Source of the DNA: Paraburkholderia sp041321145
GTDB taxonomy: Bacteria > Pseudomonadota > Gammaproteobacteria > Burkholderiales > Burkholderiaceae
Direction: 5' to 3'
DNA length: 64,000 nucleotides
Assembly: GCF_041321145.1 (NCBI RefSeq)
Contig: NZ_JBGGWA010000004.1
Location: 530,565 to 594,564, forward strand
The notes beneath the pieces were generated by a model. The model had not been told where the DNA came from. It searched no databases and saw nothing but the letters and a program-made list of their open reading frames with translations. The stretch's first letter is position 1. Each line of letters starts with the position of its first letter. Shown one piece after another: positions 8,432-16,731 of the stretch. A program made the position numbers and the translations under genes.

Positions 8432-9235
8432 TCAGGCCGGGTTCGCCGGCGCCGAAAACATGTCGTGTTCCAGTCTATCAATGAGATCGGTACAAATCAT
8501 GTCGACGCCCCACTGCGCGAGCAGCCGCGCACGCCCCGGGTCGTTCACCGTGTAGGCGAGCACGCGCAATCCGGCCGCACGGATCTCCGCGACCAGCGGC
8601 TCGGTCAGATGCCGGTGGCTCGCGTGCAACGACACACAGTCCAGTTCACGCACAATGCGCAGCCAGTCCGCCGGCACCTCTTCGAACAGCATGCCGCGTT
8701 GCAACGAAGGCGCCGCATCGCGGGCGGCTGCGAGCGCCTCGAACGAAAACGACGAAAGCAGCGGCGGCCTCTGCCCTTGCCAAAGCGTCAGCGCACCGCT
8801 CGCGACCAGGCGCCCGGTGATCCCATCGCGGCCCGGACACGGTTTGATTTCGATGTTGGCGGCAATGCCGTCACGCGCACAACGCTCGGCGGCTTCGGCG
8901 AGCGTCGGCAGTCGTGTGCCGGCGAATTGCGGGCCGGCCCAGACGCCGGCGTCGAGCACGGCCAGTTGCGCCCACGCGTGTTCAGCGGCGGCGCCGTGAC
9001 CGTTGGTGGTGCGTTCCAACGTGTCGTCGTGCAACAGAAAGAGGTGATTGTCGGCAGAAAGCTTGGCGTCGAACTCGACCATGCGGTAGCCATGGCGCAC
9101 GCACGCGTCGAACCCGGCAAGCGTGTTCTCCGGCGCCAGCGTACCGCCGCAGCGATGCGCCACCAATCGCGGATACGGCCAGTCCGCGGATAAAGCGCGA
9201 TCAATTCCCTTTCCCACATTCGCCACCTTTGCCAC
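8432..9235 (-). CDS. ugpQ: Cytoplasmic glycerophosphodiester phosphodiesterase
   Basis: 267 residues, the usual size of the cytoplasmic UgpQ. Catalytic and metal-binding residues are all visible: His27-Arg28 in AHRCGG, Glu36 in APENT, Glu54 and Asp56 in VEFDAKL, and His69-Asp70 in LLHDDTLERTTNG. It hydrolyses glycerophosphodiesters to sn-glycerol-3-phosphate and an alcohol. There is no signal peptide, so its substrates must be imported first, which fits the ABC genes directly downstream. The start is GTG at 9235 with AAGGA about nine bases upstream. It is the first gene of the minus-strand run and faces the DeoR-family gene across a 560-base gap carrying operator-like repeats. Confidence 0.92.
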   Translation of the reverse strand: MAKVANVGKGIDRALSADWPYPRLVAHRCGGTLAPENTLAGFDACVRHGYRMVEFDAKLSADNHLFLLHDDTLERTTNGHGAAAEHAWAQLAVLDAGVWAGPQFAGTRLPTLAEAAERCARDGIAANIEIKPCPGRDGITGRLVASGALTLWQGQRPPLLSSFSFEALAAARDAAPSLQRGMLFEEVPADWLRIVRELDCVSLHASHRHLTEPLVAEIRAAGLRVLAYTVNDPGRARLLAQWGVDMICTDLIDRLEHDMFSAPANPA

Positions 9236-9560
9236 GTCTCGTTTCCTTTCAGATAGAGCGGATTAAAATTTGCTCTCGACACGTTCCCAGCTACGGCTGC
9301 CGCCATGATGCACGCTGTTCCACGCAGCCTTCCCGCGAGAGCCCCGCGTGTAGTATCGCGCTAACGGGCGACGCTGCGATAGCTGGCCGCATGGCCAAGG
9401 CTGCAAACCCCGCCGCTGCGCTGCAATGTCATTGTCAGGATGACGAACCGTACGGTATGCCAGCAACACCGCATACAGCGGCGAATTGTGCAGCCGGCAA
9501 ACCCCACGATCCATTATGGCAACGGCATGGGTCAATCAAAATGCCAAAAAACGCCGCAAA

Positions 9561-9578
9561 ATGCTCGAAATCGGACAT
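9561..9578. promoter_or_regulatory. GlpR-like operator, ATGYTCG-N4-CGRACAT
   Basis: ATGCTCG, four bases AAAT, then CGGACAT: an inverted repeat with the arrangement described for enterobacterial GlpR sites (ATGTTCG and CGAACAT half-sites four bases apart). It lies 11 bases from the second operator-like palindrome. The adjacent DeoR-family protein is the obvious binder; this is inferred, not shown. Confidence 0.6.
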
Positions 9579-9588
9579 TTCAATTCTT

Positions 9589-9611
9589 TTTCGAACATTT
9601 GATGTTCGAAA
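9589..9611. promoter_or_regulatory. Perfect 23-base palindrome built of the same half-sites
   Basis: TTTCGAACAT and ATGTTCGAAA flank a three-base TTG centre and are perfectly complementary. The same heptamers as in the 9561 site appear here in the opposite (everted) order, so the region carries four half-sites in about 50 bases. This suggests cooperative binding by a tetrameric DeoR-family repressor. Confidence 0.6.
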
Positions 9612-9708
9612 TAGGCACAGCGCCTCGATCTGCGAAGGCTAAGTTGAAATACACAAAGTTGCAAGCTGCCAAAAAAATACAACACAATTCAGCTAAAGTA
9701 GTACGCTT

Positions 9709-9744
9709 GACATCGTCCGGACACACATCCGTGCCCACGATGTC
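9709..9744. promoter_or_regulatory. Inverted repeat upstream of the DeoR gene
   Basis: Perfect 8-base arms GACATCGT and ACGATGTC are separated by 20 bases, with a smaller CGGA/TCCG pair inside. It lies 52-87 bases before the regulator's ATG, so it could be an autoregulatory site or a leader hairpin. Its sequence is unrelated to the GlpR-like half-sites. Confidence 0.35.
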
Positions 9745-9795
9745 ACTATTAAAAACACGCTGTGTGAACGCGCGTTCGCATCCAAGGAAAAATGC

Positions 9796-10566
9796 ATGTG
9801 GCAGGAAGACCGTCATCAGAGAATTCGTGCGTTGCTCTCTACGCTTCAGCGCGTGTCGACCGAACGGATCATGGCGGACCTGGGCGTGTCGCGCGAAACC
9901 GTGCGGCGCGATCTGCTCGATCTGGAAGCGCTCGGCGAACTACGCCGCGTGCATGGCGGCGCGATCAAACCCGCCGACGAGGCGCCGATCGCCGAGCGTG
10001 CCCACACGCGCGTCAAATCCAAAACAGCGATCGCCAAGGCGGCCACCGGGTTGATCGCGAGCGGCCAGACACTGTTCATCGATGCGGGCACGACCACTGC
10101 GGCGCTCGCTGAAGAGCTGGCGAAACTGGCGAACCTGACAATCGTCACCAATTCCATCGACGTCGCGCTGAAAATGCGCGGCGCCGTAGAACAAACGGAA
10201 GCGGCCAACGAAGTCATCTTGTTAGGCGGCTCAATCAGCGATCGCGCCATGGCGACCACCGGCGCCACCACCGTGCTCGACATCCAGCGCTATCGTGCGG
10301 ATATGGCATTGCTCTCGCCGGTCGGCATCGATCACCGGCATGGCGCGACCAACTACGATCACGCCGAAACCGAAGTGGCGCGCGCCATGGTCGCAAATGC
10401 CGACCGCGTGGTGATCCTCGCCGACTACAGCAAGATCGGCCAGCGCAGCCGGATCTCGTACTGCCCGCTCGATCGGATCGATGTGCTCGTCACCAACAAA
10501 AAGGCGGCCGAAGCCGCCGACTTTGCAGCGCTGAAAAAGAAACTGGAAGAGATCGTTCTGGCTTAG
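9796..10566 (+). CDS. DeoR/GlpR-family transcriptional repressor
   Basis: 256 residues. An N-terminal winged helix (about 5-58) contains DLGVSRETVRRDLLDLEALG, the DeoR-type recognition region, and RRVHGGA at its end. The C-terminal sugar-phosphate sensor domain has IDAGTTTAALAEEL (the phosphate-binding DxGTT), the TNSIDVAL stretch and the late ILADYSKIG and DVLVTN motifs. Members bind phosphorylated sugars or glycerol-3-phosphate and then release DNA. The start is ATG at 9796 with AAGGAAAA upstream. It points away from the ugpQ-ABC run and shares its control region, so the inferred role is repression of that run and of itself. Being called GlpR itself is possible, but no glp genes are adjacent. 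Confidence 0.9.
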   Translation: MWQEDRHQRIRALLSTLQRVSTERIMADLGVSRETVRRDLLDLEALGELRRVHGGAIKPADEAPIAERAHTRVKSKTAIAKAATGLIASGQTLFIDAGTTTAALAEELAKLANLTIVTNSIDVALKMRGAVEQTEAANEVILLGGSISDRAMATTGATTVLDIQRYRADMALLSPVGIDHRHGATNYDHAETEVARAMVANADRVVILADYSKIGQRSRISYCPLDRIDVLVTNKKAAEAADFAALKKKLEEIVLA

Positions 10567-10575
10567 GGCTTCGCC

Positions 10576-12243
10576 CTATTCCTTCGCATGCAGCGTATCG
10601 AGCACACGCTTACGCAAGCGCGTGTCGTGCAGCGCACCAGCTGCGTCGAGTACCGGATAGGCCGTCGAGCAAAACAGCGAATTGAGCCGCTTCATGTCGC
10701 TGATCAGATCCAGATGCAACGCGCTCGTCTCGATGCTGCGCAGACTTTGTCCCGCAAGCCGGTCCAGGTGCTTGTATGAATACGCGCGCTCCAGGTCGCG
10801 AAACCGCTCTTTCTCCGCCAGAAGACGCTCGGCGCAACGCAGATCGTTGTTAAGAAACACCGACAGCCCAAGCTGCAGATTGCTGACGAGCCGTGCCTGC
10901 AAGTCGTCCAGTTCGCCCAGCCCCTCCTCCGAAAACGACAGCCGGTGCGCGATTTTCTTTTCCTCGATATCGCCAACGATCCGCTCGATGATATCGCCCG
11001 CGTGCTCCAGGTTGATTGTCAACGAGATGATGTCGGTCCAGCGGCGGCTGTCGGCTTCGTCGAGTTGCTCGCGGGAGATCAGCGTCAGATAGTTTTTGAC
11101 CGCGGCGTAGAGTTCGTCCACGTCGTCGTCCATACGGACCGTTTCGCGCGCCTTCTCGAGGCTGTTGTGATGGATCAGATCCGCGACGTTGTCGAGCATG
11201 GTGCGCACGATGTCGCCGATGCGCAGCACCTCACGTGCGGCATGCGCGAGCGCGAGTGTGGGCGTGGGAAGCGCGGCGGCATCCAGATGCAGCGGCCGCA
11301 ACTCGCCGTTCGGCAGCGGCCGGTCCGGCAAGACCCGCGTGCAGATGCGCGCCACCGGATCGATCAGCGACAGGCACGCGCAGCAACGCAGCGTGTTGTA
11401 GATCACATGAAAGCCGACCACCGCCTCGCGTGGATTCGCAATCAGCACCGGCAACCCGCGTGCAAGCAGGGGTGCGAACGGCAGGATCAGCAGCGCGCCG
11501 GTCAGCTTGAACGCCAGACTGCCCAACGCCAGACGCTGCGCCGCCGTGTTCTGCGCGAGCGTACCCATCAGCGCCAGCAAGCCGCTGCCGAGATTCGCGC
11601 CGATCACGAGACACAGCGCCACCTTCAACGAGATCACGCCGGACGAGGCGAGCGTCGCGGTCAGCAAAACCGCCGCGAGACTCGAATAGGAGAGTATTGC
11701 AAACGCCGCGCCGACCAGCGCGTCGAGCATGGTGTCGCCGGTCAGGGCGCCGAACATCACGCGCACGCCGGCAGCTTGCATCATCGGCTGGGCGGCTTCG
11801 ACGATCAGGTGCAGCGCCAGCAGGATCAAACCGAGGCCGATCAGTGTACGGCCAACCTGGCCGAGGCGGGTCTGCTTGCGCGACAGGAAGAGCGGCACGC
11901 CGAACAGAATCAGGATCGGCGACAGCCATGACAGATCGAGTGTCAGTACTCGCGCCATCAACGCGGTGCCGACGTCGGCGCCCAGCATGATCGCGAGGCC
12001 GCTGGTGAGCGGCAATAGTCCTTGGGCCGCGAACGAGGTGACGATCACCGCGGTGGCATTGCTGCTCTGCACGAGACTCGTGACGCCGACGCCCGCGAGG
12101 AAGGCCCGCCAGCGGCTGCTGGTGCTGCGCCCGAGCACGCTGCGCAGATCCACGCCGAGGACCCGCAGGATGCCGGTACGTACGATGTGCGACCCCCACA
12201 CGAGGAGCGCGACACCGGCCAGAAGGTTAAGGAGAATCAACAT
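10576..12243 (-). CDS. Na/Pi-cotransporter family protein with C-terminal PhoU-like domain
   Basis: About 555 residues. The N-terminal 330 hold the NptA/PNaS-type transporter with two inverted repeats; the QSSNATAVIV stretch is the first QSS signature and SYSSLAAVLL the second, degenerate one. The C-terminal 200 are PhoU-like helices, with DDDVDELYAAVKNYL and TINLEHAGDIIERI. The fusion is thought to carry out sodium-linked phosphate movement. I chose the ATG at 12243 (MLILLNLLAG); an upstream ATG at 12273 and an open frame to 12417 add polar, unrelated sequence. It is convergent with the DeoR gene with only nine bases between stops. Neighbourhood with a phosphodiester-use locus is suggestive but it has its own promoter region. 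Confidence 0.87.
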   Translation of the reverse strand: MLILLNLLAGVALLVWGSHIVRTGILRVLGVDLRSVLGRSTSSRWRAFLAGVGVTSLVQSSNATAVIVTSFAAQGLLPLTSGLAIMLGADVGTALMARVLTLDLSWLSPILILFGVPLFLSRKQTRLGQVGRTLIGLGLILLALHLIVEAAQPMMQAAGVRVMFGALTGDTMLDALVGAAFAILSYSSLAAVLLTATLASSGVISLKVALCLVIGANLGSGLLALMGTLAQNTAAQRLALGSLAFKLTGALLILPFAPLLARGLPVLIANPREAVVGFHVIYNTLRCCACLSLIDPVARICTRVLPDRPLPNGELRPLHLDAAALPTPTLALAHAAREVLRIGDIVRTMLDNVADLIHHNSLEKARETVRMDDDVDELYAAVKNYLTLISREQLDEADSRRWTDIISLTINLEHAGDIIERIVGDIEEKKIAHRLSFSEEGLGELDDLQARLVSNLQLGLSVFLNNDLRCAERLLAEKERFRDLERAYSYKHLDRLAGQSLRSIETSALHLDLISDMKRLNSLFCSTAYPVLDAAGALHDTRLRKRVLDTLHAKE

Positions 12244-12465
12244 AAAGCACTGCGTATCCGTTCCTGCTGCCATGACCGAACCGCATGCCGCGCGAACCGG
12301 CACGGGGGCGTATATGACAGTAGTGTTGCACATTTTTGCCATATTGTAATTTTGTGCTTTTAAATATACGCTCGTGCAAAGCTGTGGATTGTTGTGTGCC
12401 GGCTCATAGCCCGCCACGCCATTCGCTCGACCACTTAGTTCGCCACCTGATCACGAGGACGCTGG

Positions 12466-13149
12466 ATGAGCCGCAACCTTGCGCTGTTCGACCTGGACCA
12501 CACGCTGCTGCCGCTCGACAGCGATCAGGCGTGGGCCCACTTCATCGCCGGATTGGGTATAGAAGGCGCTGCGCGGCACGCGGAAGAAATCGACGATTAC
12601 TACCGGCGGTATGTCGCCGGCACGCTCGACATGGCCGCCTATCTGAACTACACATTGGCGCCCCTCGCCCGCCATTCGCGCGCGCAACTCGACGCGTGGC
12701 ACGCGCAGTTCATGCAGGATGTGATTACGCCGGCCATCCTGCCGGCGGCGCGCGAACTCGTGCAACGTCATCTCGAAGCGGGTGACTTGTGCTGCATCGT
12801 CACCGCCACCAATGTGTTCATTACGAAGCCGATCGGCAAGGCGCTCGGCTTCGAACATCTGCTGGGGATCGATCTGGGCACGGAAGGCGGCGATCCTCTG
12901 GCGCGCTTTACCGGAAGCGCAGTCGGCGTGCCTACCTTCCGGGAAGGCAAGATCACGCGCACCGAGAGCTGGCTGGCCTCCCTCGGCCATCGCCTGCAAG
13001 ATTTTCCGCGGAGCTACTTCTATAGCGATTCGATCAACGACGTGCCCTTGCTGGAGCACGTCACGCATCCGGTCGCGACCAATCCCGACCCGCGTCTGCG
13101 TGTCATCGCGGCGGATCGCGGCTGGCCAGTGATCGAGTTGTTTGCTTGA
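12466..13149 (+). CDS. HAD-superfamily hydrolase, subfamily IB (phosphoserine phosphatase-like)
   Basis: 227 residues. Motif I is LFDLDHTLLP with the nucleophile Asp and general acid Asp at residues 9 and 11; motif II is IVTATN; the lysine of motif III lies in FREGKITR; motif IV is YSDSINDVPLL. The helical cap inserted after motif I (DYYRRYVAG region) marks subfamily IB. Proteins of this type dephosphorylate small metabolites such as phosphoserine or histidinol phosphate; the substrate here cannot be told. GAGGACG precedes the ATG at 12466. It converges with the tauC-like gene. Confidence 0.85.
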   Translation: MSRNLALFDLDHTLLPLDSDQAWAHFIAGLGIEGAARHAEEIDDYYRRYVAGTLDMAAYLNYTLAPLARHSRAQLDAWHAQFMQDVITPAILPAARELVQRHLEAGDLCCIVTATNVFITKPIGKALGFEHLLGIDLGTEGGDPLARFTGSAVGVPTFREGKITRTESWLASLGHRLQDFPRSYFYSDSINDVPLLEHVTHPVATNPDPRLRVIAADRGWPVIELFA

Positions 13150-13218
13150 GGGTCAACGGCGGTTTGCGCGCGCGTGGCGGCAGTCCGCTTGCCGCTTGTA
13201 CCACCTGGGCCGTAACAG

Positions 13219-14088
13219 CTACACGCGGCCTTTCCACGGCACCAGCCGCCGTTCCAGCGTACGCATGCCGAGATCGAACAGCCACGCAATCAGCCCGATC
13301 AGCACAATGCCCATCACCACCACGTCGGTACGCAGAAAGCTCGACGCGTTGAGCACCATCTGACCGAGGCCGGCCGTGGCCGCGACCATTTCGGCGGCAA
13401 CCAGGGTCGTCCAGCCGAAGCCGATCGCGATACGCAGGCCGGTCAGAATCTCCGGCAACGCGGCCGGCAAGACCACATATCGCACGATCTGCGCAAATCG
13501 GCCGCCCAGCGAATACGCTGCATGAATCTGCTCGATGGTCGCGCTGCGCACACCGGCGCGCGCTGCCATCGCAATCGGCGCGAAACAGGCGAGGTAGATC
13601 ACGACGAGCTTCGCCGTCTCGTCGATGCCGAACCAGATCACCACCAGCGGCAGATACGCAAGCGGCGGTAACGGCCGGTAGAACTCCAGCGGGGGATCGA
13701 GCAAGCCGCGTGCGACCCGGCTCACGCCCATCAATATCCCGACCGGCACCGCCGTTACCGCGGCCAGCGCGAACGCGCCGAACACGCGCAGCGCGCTCCA
13801 TGCGAGATGCTCGGAGAGCGGCAAGCCGCCTTGAATACGTCCGTGCCATGCGTCCAGAAACGCGGCCCAAACGGCCTCGGGTGTTGGCAGGAACAACGGC
13901 GGCAGCCAATGCAGATGAGTCGCCAGCCACCACAGCGCCGCAAGCGTTGTTACCGAGACCGCGCTGAGTGCCGCGGTCGGTCCTTCGCCCGGCAAGCGCC
14001 AGCCGCGTACCGGCCGCGCTATACGTCGACGCGGCTCGCTTGCCTGGGTCAGAGGCACATTGCCCAAGGATTCACGCGAAGCCGTCAC
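13219..14088 (-). CDS. tauC: Taurine/sulfonate ABC importer permease (TauC/SsuC type)
   Basis: 289 residues with six predicted membrane helices after a 40-residue polar N terminus. It carries the FYRPLPPLAYLPLVVIWFG stretch typical of TauC/SsuC permeases. Its ATP-binding contact loop is IHAAYSLGGRFAQIVRYVVL. The start overlaps the stop of the ATPase gene by four bases (ATGA), so translation is coupled. It is third in a tauA-tauB-tauC order. No taurine dioxygenase (tauD) or desulfonating oxygenase follows in this window; the next gene is a convergent phosphatase. Confidence 0.88.
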   Translation of the reverse strand: MTASRESLGNVPLTQASEPRRRIARPVRGWRLPGEGPTAALSAVSVTTLAALWWLATHLHWLPPLFLPTPEAVWAAFLDAWHGRIQGGLPLSEHLAWSALRVFGAFALAAVTAVPVGILMGVSRVARGLLDPPLEFYRPLPPLAYLPLVVIWFGIDETAKLVVIYLACFAPIAMAARAGVRSATIEQIHAAYSLGGRFAQIVRYVVLPAALPEILTGLRIAIGFGWTTLVAAEMVAATAGLGQMVLNASSFLRTDVVVMGIVLIGLIAWLFDLGMRTLERRLVPWKGRV

Positions 14089-14891
14089 GACACCCCCTCT
14101 TCCTGATTCCGTTCACTCCGTTCGTGCAAGCGGCACACCAACCGCTCGCGCCATTCGATGAAATCCGGCGACGACTTCACCGCGCGTGCGTCGCGTGTCC
14201 CGAGAAAACGTCGCGCGAACGGCAGGTCGTAGCTCTCGGCGATACGGCCCGGCCCCGGCGTCATCACGACGAGACGGGTCGCCAGAAACAGGGCTTCCTC
14301 GACGCTGTGCGTAATGAAGAACACCGTCTTGCGCGTGCGGCCCCAAACGTCGAGCACGAGTTCCTGCATCGACTCGCGCGTCATCGCATCGAGCGCCCCC
14401 ATCGGTTCGTCCATCAGCAAGACTTGCGGATCGCTTGCCAGCGCACGTGCAATGCCCACGCGCTGCTGCATGCCGCCCGACAGCGCATAAACCCGCGAAC
14501 GGGCCTGCTTCTCGAGCCCGACCCACGCCAGCATCTCCAGCGCGATGCGCTCGCGCTGTGCCTTCGGCACGTGCTTAAAGCGCAAGCCGAGCGCGACATT
14601 CTGGAGCACGTTGAGCCAGGGCATCAGCGCGTATTTCTGGAACACGACACCACGATCCGCGCCAGGCCCGAGCACGGGTTCACCGTTCAGACGCACCTCA
14701 CCTCGGGTGGGCTGAATGAAGCCGGCGATGCAGTTCAGCAAGGTTGTCTTGCCGCAGCCCGACGCGCCTAGCGCGACGACAAACTCACCCGGCTCGATGT
14801 GCAGATCGACATCAGCGAGCGCGACGTGCGGCGTCGCATCACGTGCGCCGTCGTAGGCGACGTGCAGTTGCCGGATATCAAGTCCGCTCAT
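14085..14891 (-). CDS. tauB: Taurine/sulfonate ABC importer ATPase (TauB type)
   Basis: 268 residues. Walker A is GASGCGKTT near residues 42-50, the signature LSGGMQQR near 142-149, Walker B LLMDEPMGALD and the switch histidine in FITHSVEEA. The LSGGM variant of the signature is common in nitrate, sulfonate and taurine ATPases. It follows the binding-protein gene by 41 bases and overlaps tauC. Confidence 0.9.
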   Translation of the reverse strand: MSGLDIRQLHVAYDGARDATPHVALADVDLHIEPGEFVVALGASGCGKTTLLNCIAGFIQPTRGEVRLNGEPVLGPGADRGVVFQKYALMPWLNVLQNVALGLRFKHVPKAQRERIALEMLAWVGLEKQARSRVYALSGGMQQRVGIARALASDPQVLLMDEPMGALDAMTRESMQELVLDVWGRTRKTVFFITHSVEEALFLATRLVVMTPGPGRIAESYDLPFARRFLGTRDARAVKSSPDFIEWRERLVCRLHERSERNQEEGVS

Positions 14892-14932
14892 CGCCAGGCC
14901 TCATGATGCTGATGGAGAACCATGTTCAAAGC

Positions 14933-15955
14933 TCAATGCGCGACGCGCTGCACGAACTGGGGATCGACGCCGGTCGAGTAATCGGCCAGTACGTTCTGAA
15001 TCGTGCCTTGCGTCTTCAGAAACGCTGCGGTTGCGGCCAGCGATTTCGCCGCACCCGATTGCGCGCCGCCACCAAGCCATGCATTCGACGCCTGCTGTGC
15101 CGGCGTCGGGAACGCGTACAACGCGAGGCTCGCCGGCACGTCCTGTGCGGTGGCGCCGGACTCCTTCGCAACGGCCTCGACCTGCGGCGAGGTCGCGCTC
15201 CATGCCGACGTGTGATCGCGATAGCTCGCATCGGTCTCGGCCAGCACCTTCACGAAACGCGCGACGAACTCGGCGTTCTGGCTAGCGAACTTGCGATCGA
15301 CAACGAAGCCGTCGAAAGTCGCCTTACCGGTTTGCTGAGCAACCTGTCCCGATGTGATCAGCACCTTGCCGTTTTTCTTCACCTTCGCCAGAACAGGGTC
15401 CCAGATGTAAGTCGCGTCAATGTCGCCGCGCTCCCATGCCGCCGCAACTTCGGGCGGCCGCAGATTGACGATCTTTACCTGCGACGGATTCACACCGGCG
15501 TTCTGCAGCGCGACCAGCGTATGAAAGTGCGTGGTCGACACGAACGGCACGCCGATCTTCTTGCCCTTCAGGCCTGCGACGCTGTTGACGTTGGAACCGT
15601 CGCGCGCTACCAGCGCTTCGGCGTCGTTGATGTTGTCGAGGATCCAGAACAACGATATATCGACGCCTTGCGACAGTCCTGCGGCGATCGGACTCGACCC
15701 CGCTTCGCCGAGTTGCACCGAACCCGAGGCCAGCGCGCGAATCACGTCGGCGCCGCTGCCGAGTTTGCGATAGGTGACCTGATAGCCAGTGGCTTTCTCG
15801 ACCTCGCCGGTGGCCTGCGCGTAGCGCCACGGCACGACCATGTCCTGATACGCGATCACGACTTCTTTGGTGCCGGCCTGCGCGACAGAGGCAAACGGCG
15901 CGGACAGTGCGAGCATCGTGGCGAAAGCGGTGAGCGGACGGAGGAAGCGATTCAT
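14933..15955 (-). CDS. tauA: Taurine/sulfonate ABC importer periplasmic binding protein (TauA type)
   Basis: 340 residues with a Sec signal peptide (MNRFLRPLTA start, predicted cut after SVAQA). Typical TauA features are VVIAYQDMVVPWRYAQATG at the mature start, YRKLGSGADVIRALASG in the first lobe, AGSSPIAAG, and YIWDPVLAKV. It delivers taurine or a similar sulfonate to TauBC. It is first of the three genes and has a 240-base upstream gap, where CysB/Cbl-type control would be expected; I could not pick out a site with confidence. Confidence 0.88.
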   Translation of the reverse strand: MNRFLRPLTAFATMLALSAPFASVAQAGTKEVVIAYQDMVVPWRYAQATGEVEKATGYQVTYRKLGSGADVIRALASGSVQLGEAGSSPIAAGLSQGVDISLFWILDNINDAEALVARDGSNVNSVAGLKGKKIGVPFVSTTHFHTLVALQNAGVNPSQVKIVNLRPPEVAAAWERGDIDATYIWDPVLAKVKKNGKVLITSGQVAQQTGKATFDGFVVDRKFASQNAEFVARFVKVLAETDASYRDHTSAWSATSPQVEAVAKESGATAQDVPASLALYAFPTPAQQASNAWLGGGAQSGAAKSLAATAAFLKTQGTIQNVLADYSTGVDPQFVQRVAH

Positions 15956-16195
15956 CGGGAAACCCCTTTAGCGTGTGTCGTGTGGGAGGCTTTCGACTAT
16001 AGGGAGTTTGTCAGCGGGTGGCTCCAATTAATCCGCAATTGCTAATTACGCTGTTCGAGCATTGCTTTGCACGTTGAGTTGGATAGCTGCGACAGTTGCG
16101 ATGCTGCGGGTCGGTTCAAGCGCATGATGGCGGACCGGGATGCCTCGGCGCAAGCTGGCCATTCGGCAGATTGACCGCGCGTTGGGCGCAGCGGG

Positions 16196-16675
16196 ATGAT
16201 CCTCGCATTGCCCACACTTCGCATTCCTATGATCGTCCTCCTTAGCCGTTTGAGCTGGTTGTTCTTTAACGTCGGTGTACCAGTGTTCGCGCCGATTGCC
16301 CTGCTGCCCTTGTTGAGCTTCTCGCGTTTCTTTCGGCACGCGTCGAAAGGCATCGCGACGAGAGCCATTCAGGACGGACAGCTACTGTGGGTTGTCATTT
16401 CGATGTGCGCCAGCGCGTGCTATGAGATCGGCTGCGCGTTGGGCGAAGCGTCCACGAATAGCACGCTCGCTTTCATGCTTGCGGGACTGCTCTGGCACGT
16501 GCTCTTTATCGTCGTGGCGTCCATACTCGTGTCGTTCGCCGCGGCCGATTCGGTATCCCGACCGGCATATGGCGGCAGCGAGAAAACGCGTGACCGACGG
16601 CTGATGTGGCTTTCACTGTTGATGACGACAATCGTCGCCGCCTCTTTCTCCATATCTCATTATTCGTTAACCTAA
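16196..16675 (+). CDS. Hypothetical inner-membrane protein with about four transmembrane helices
   Basis: 159 residues if the ATG at 16196 is used; an in-frame ATG at 16229 is also possible, and neither has a strong ribosome site. Hydrophobic segments run at about residues 13-40, 62-80, 90-112 and 137-155, with short charged loops (a GGSEKTRDRR loop before the last). I do not recognise a family. It lies between the divergent tau operon and a 44-residue membrane protein gene 56 bases downstream. The region is slightly less GC-rich than its neighbours. Confidence 0.5.
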   Translation: MILALPTLRIPMIVLLSRLSWLFFNVGVPVFAPIALLPLLSFSRFFRHASKGIATRAIQDGQLLWVVISMCASACYEIGCALGEASTNSTLAFMLAGLLWHVLFIVVASILVSFAAADSVSRPAYGGSEKTRDRRLMWLSLLMTTIVAASFSISHYSLT

Positions 16676-16731
16676 CTAAACTGGACTCGTTGGGCTATAC
16701 TTTGTCACCACGCCTCACAGGGAGAACTCGC

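Larger units (their letters stand above)
9236..9795. other. 560-base divergent control region between ugpQ and the DeoR/GlpR gene
   Basis: No coding frame is convincing here. The part from 9530 to 9700 is much more A/T-rich than its surroundings and contains two GlpR-like inverted repeats (9561-9578 and 9589-9611). A third inverted repeat lies nearer the regulator (9709-9744). A TTGACA-like box at 9707-9712 has no clear -10 at the right distance. Confidence 0.75.

Noticed and set aside
12314..12320. CTGTCAT half of a Pho box upstream of the Na/Pi-cotransporter gene
   Set aside because: Only one half-site is present; no second repeat 11 bases away.
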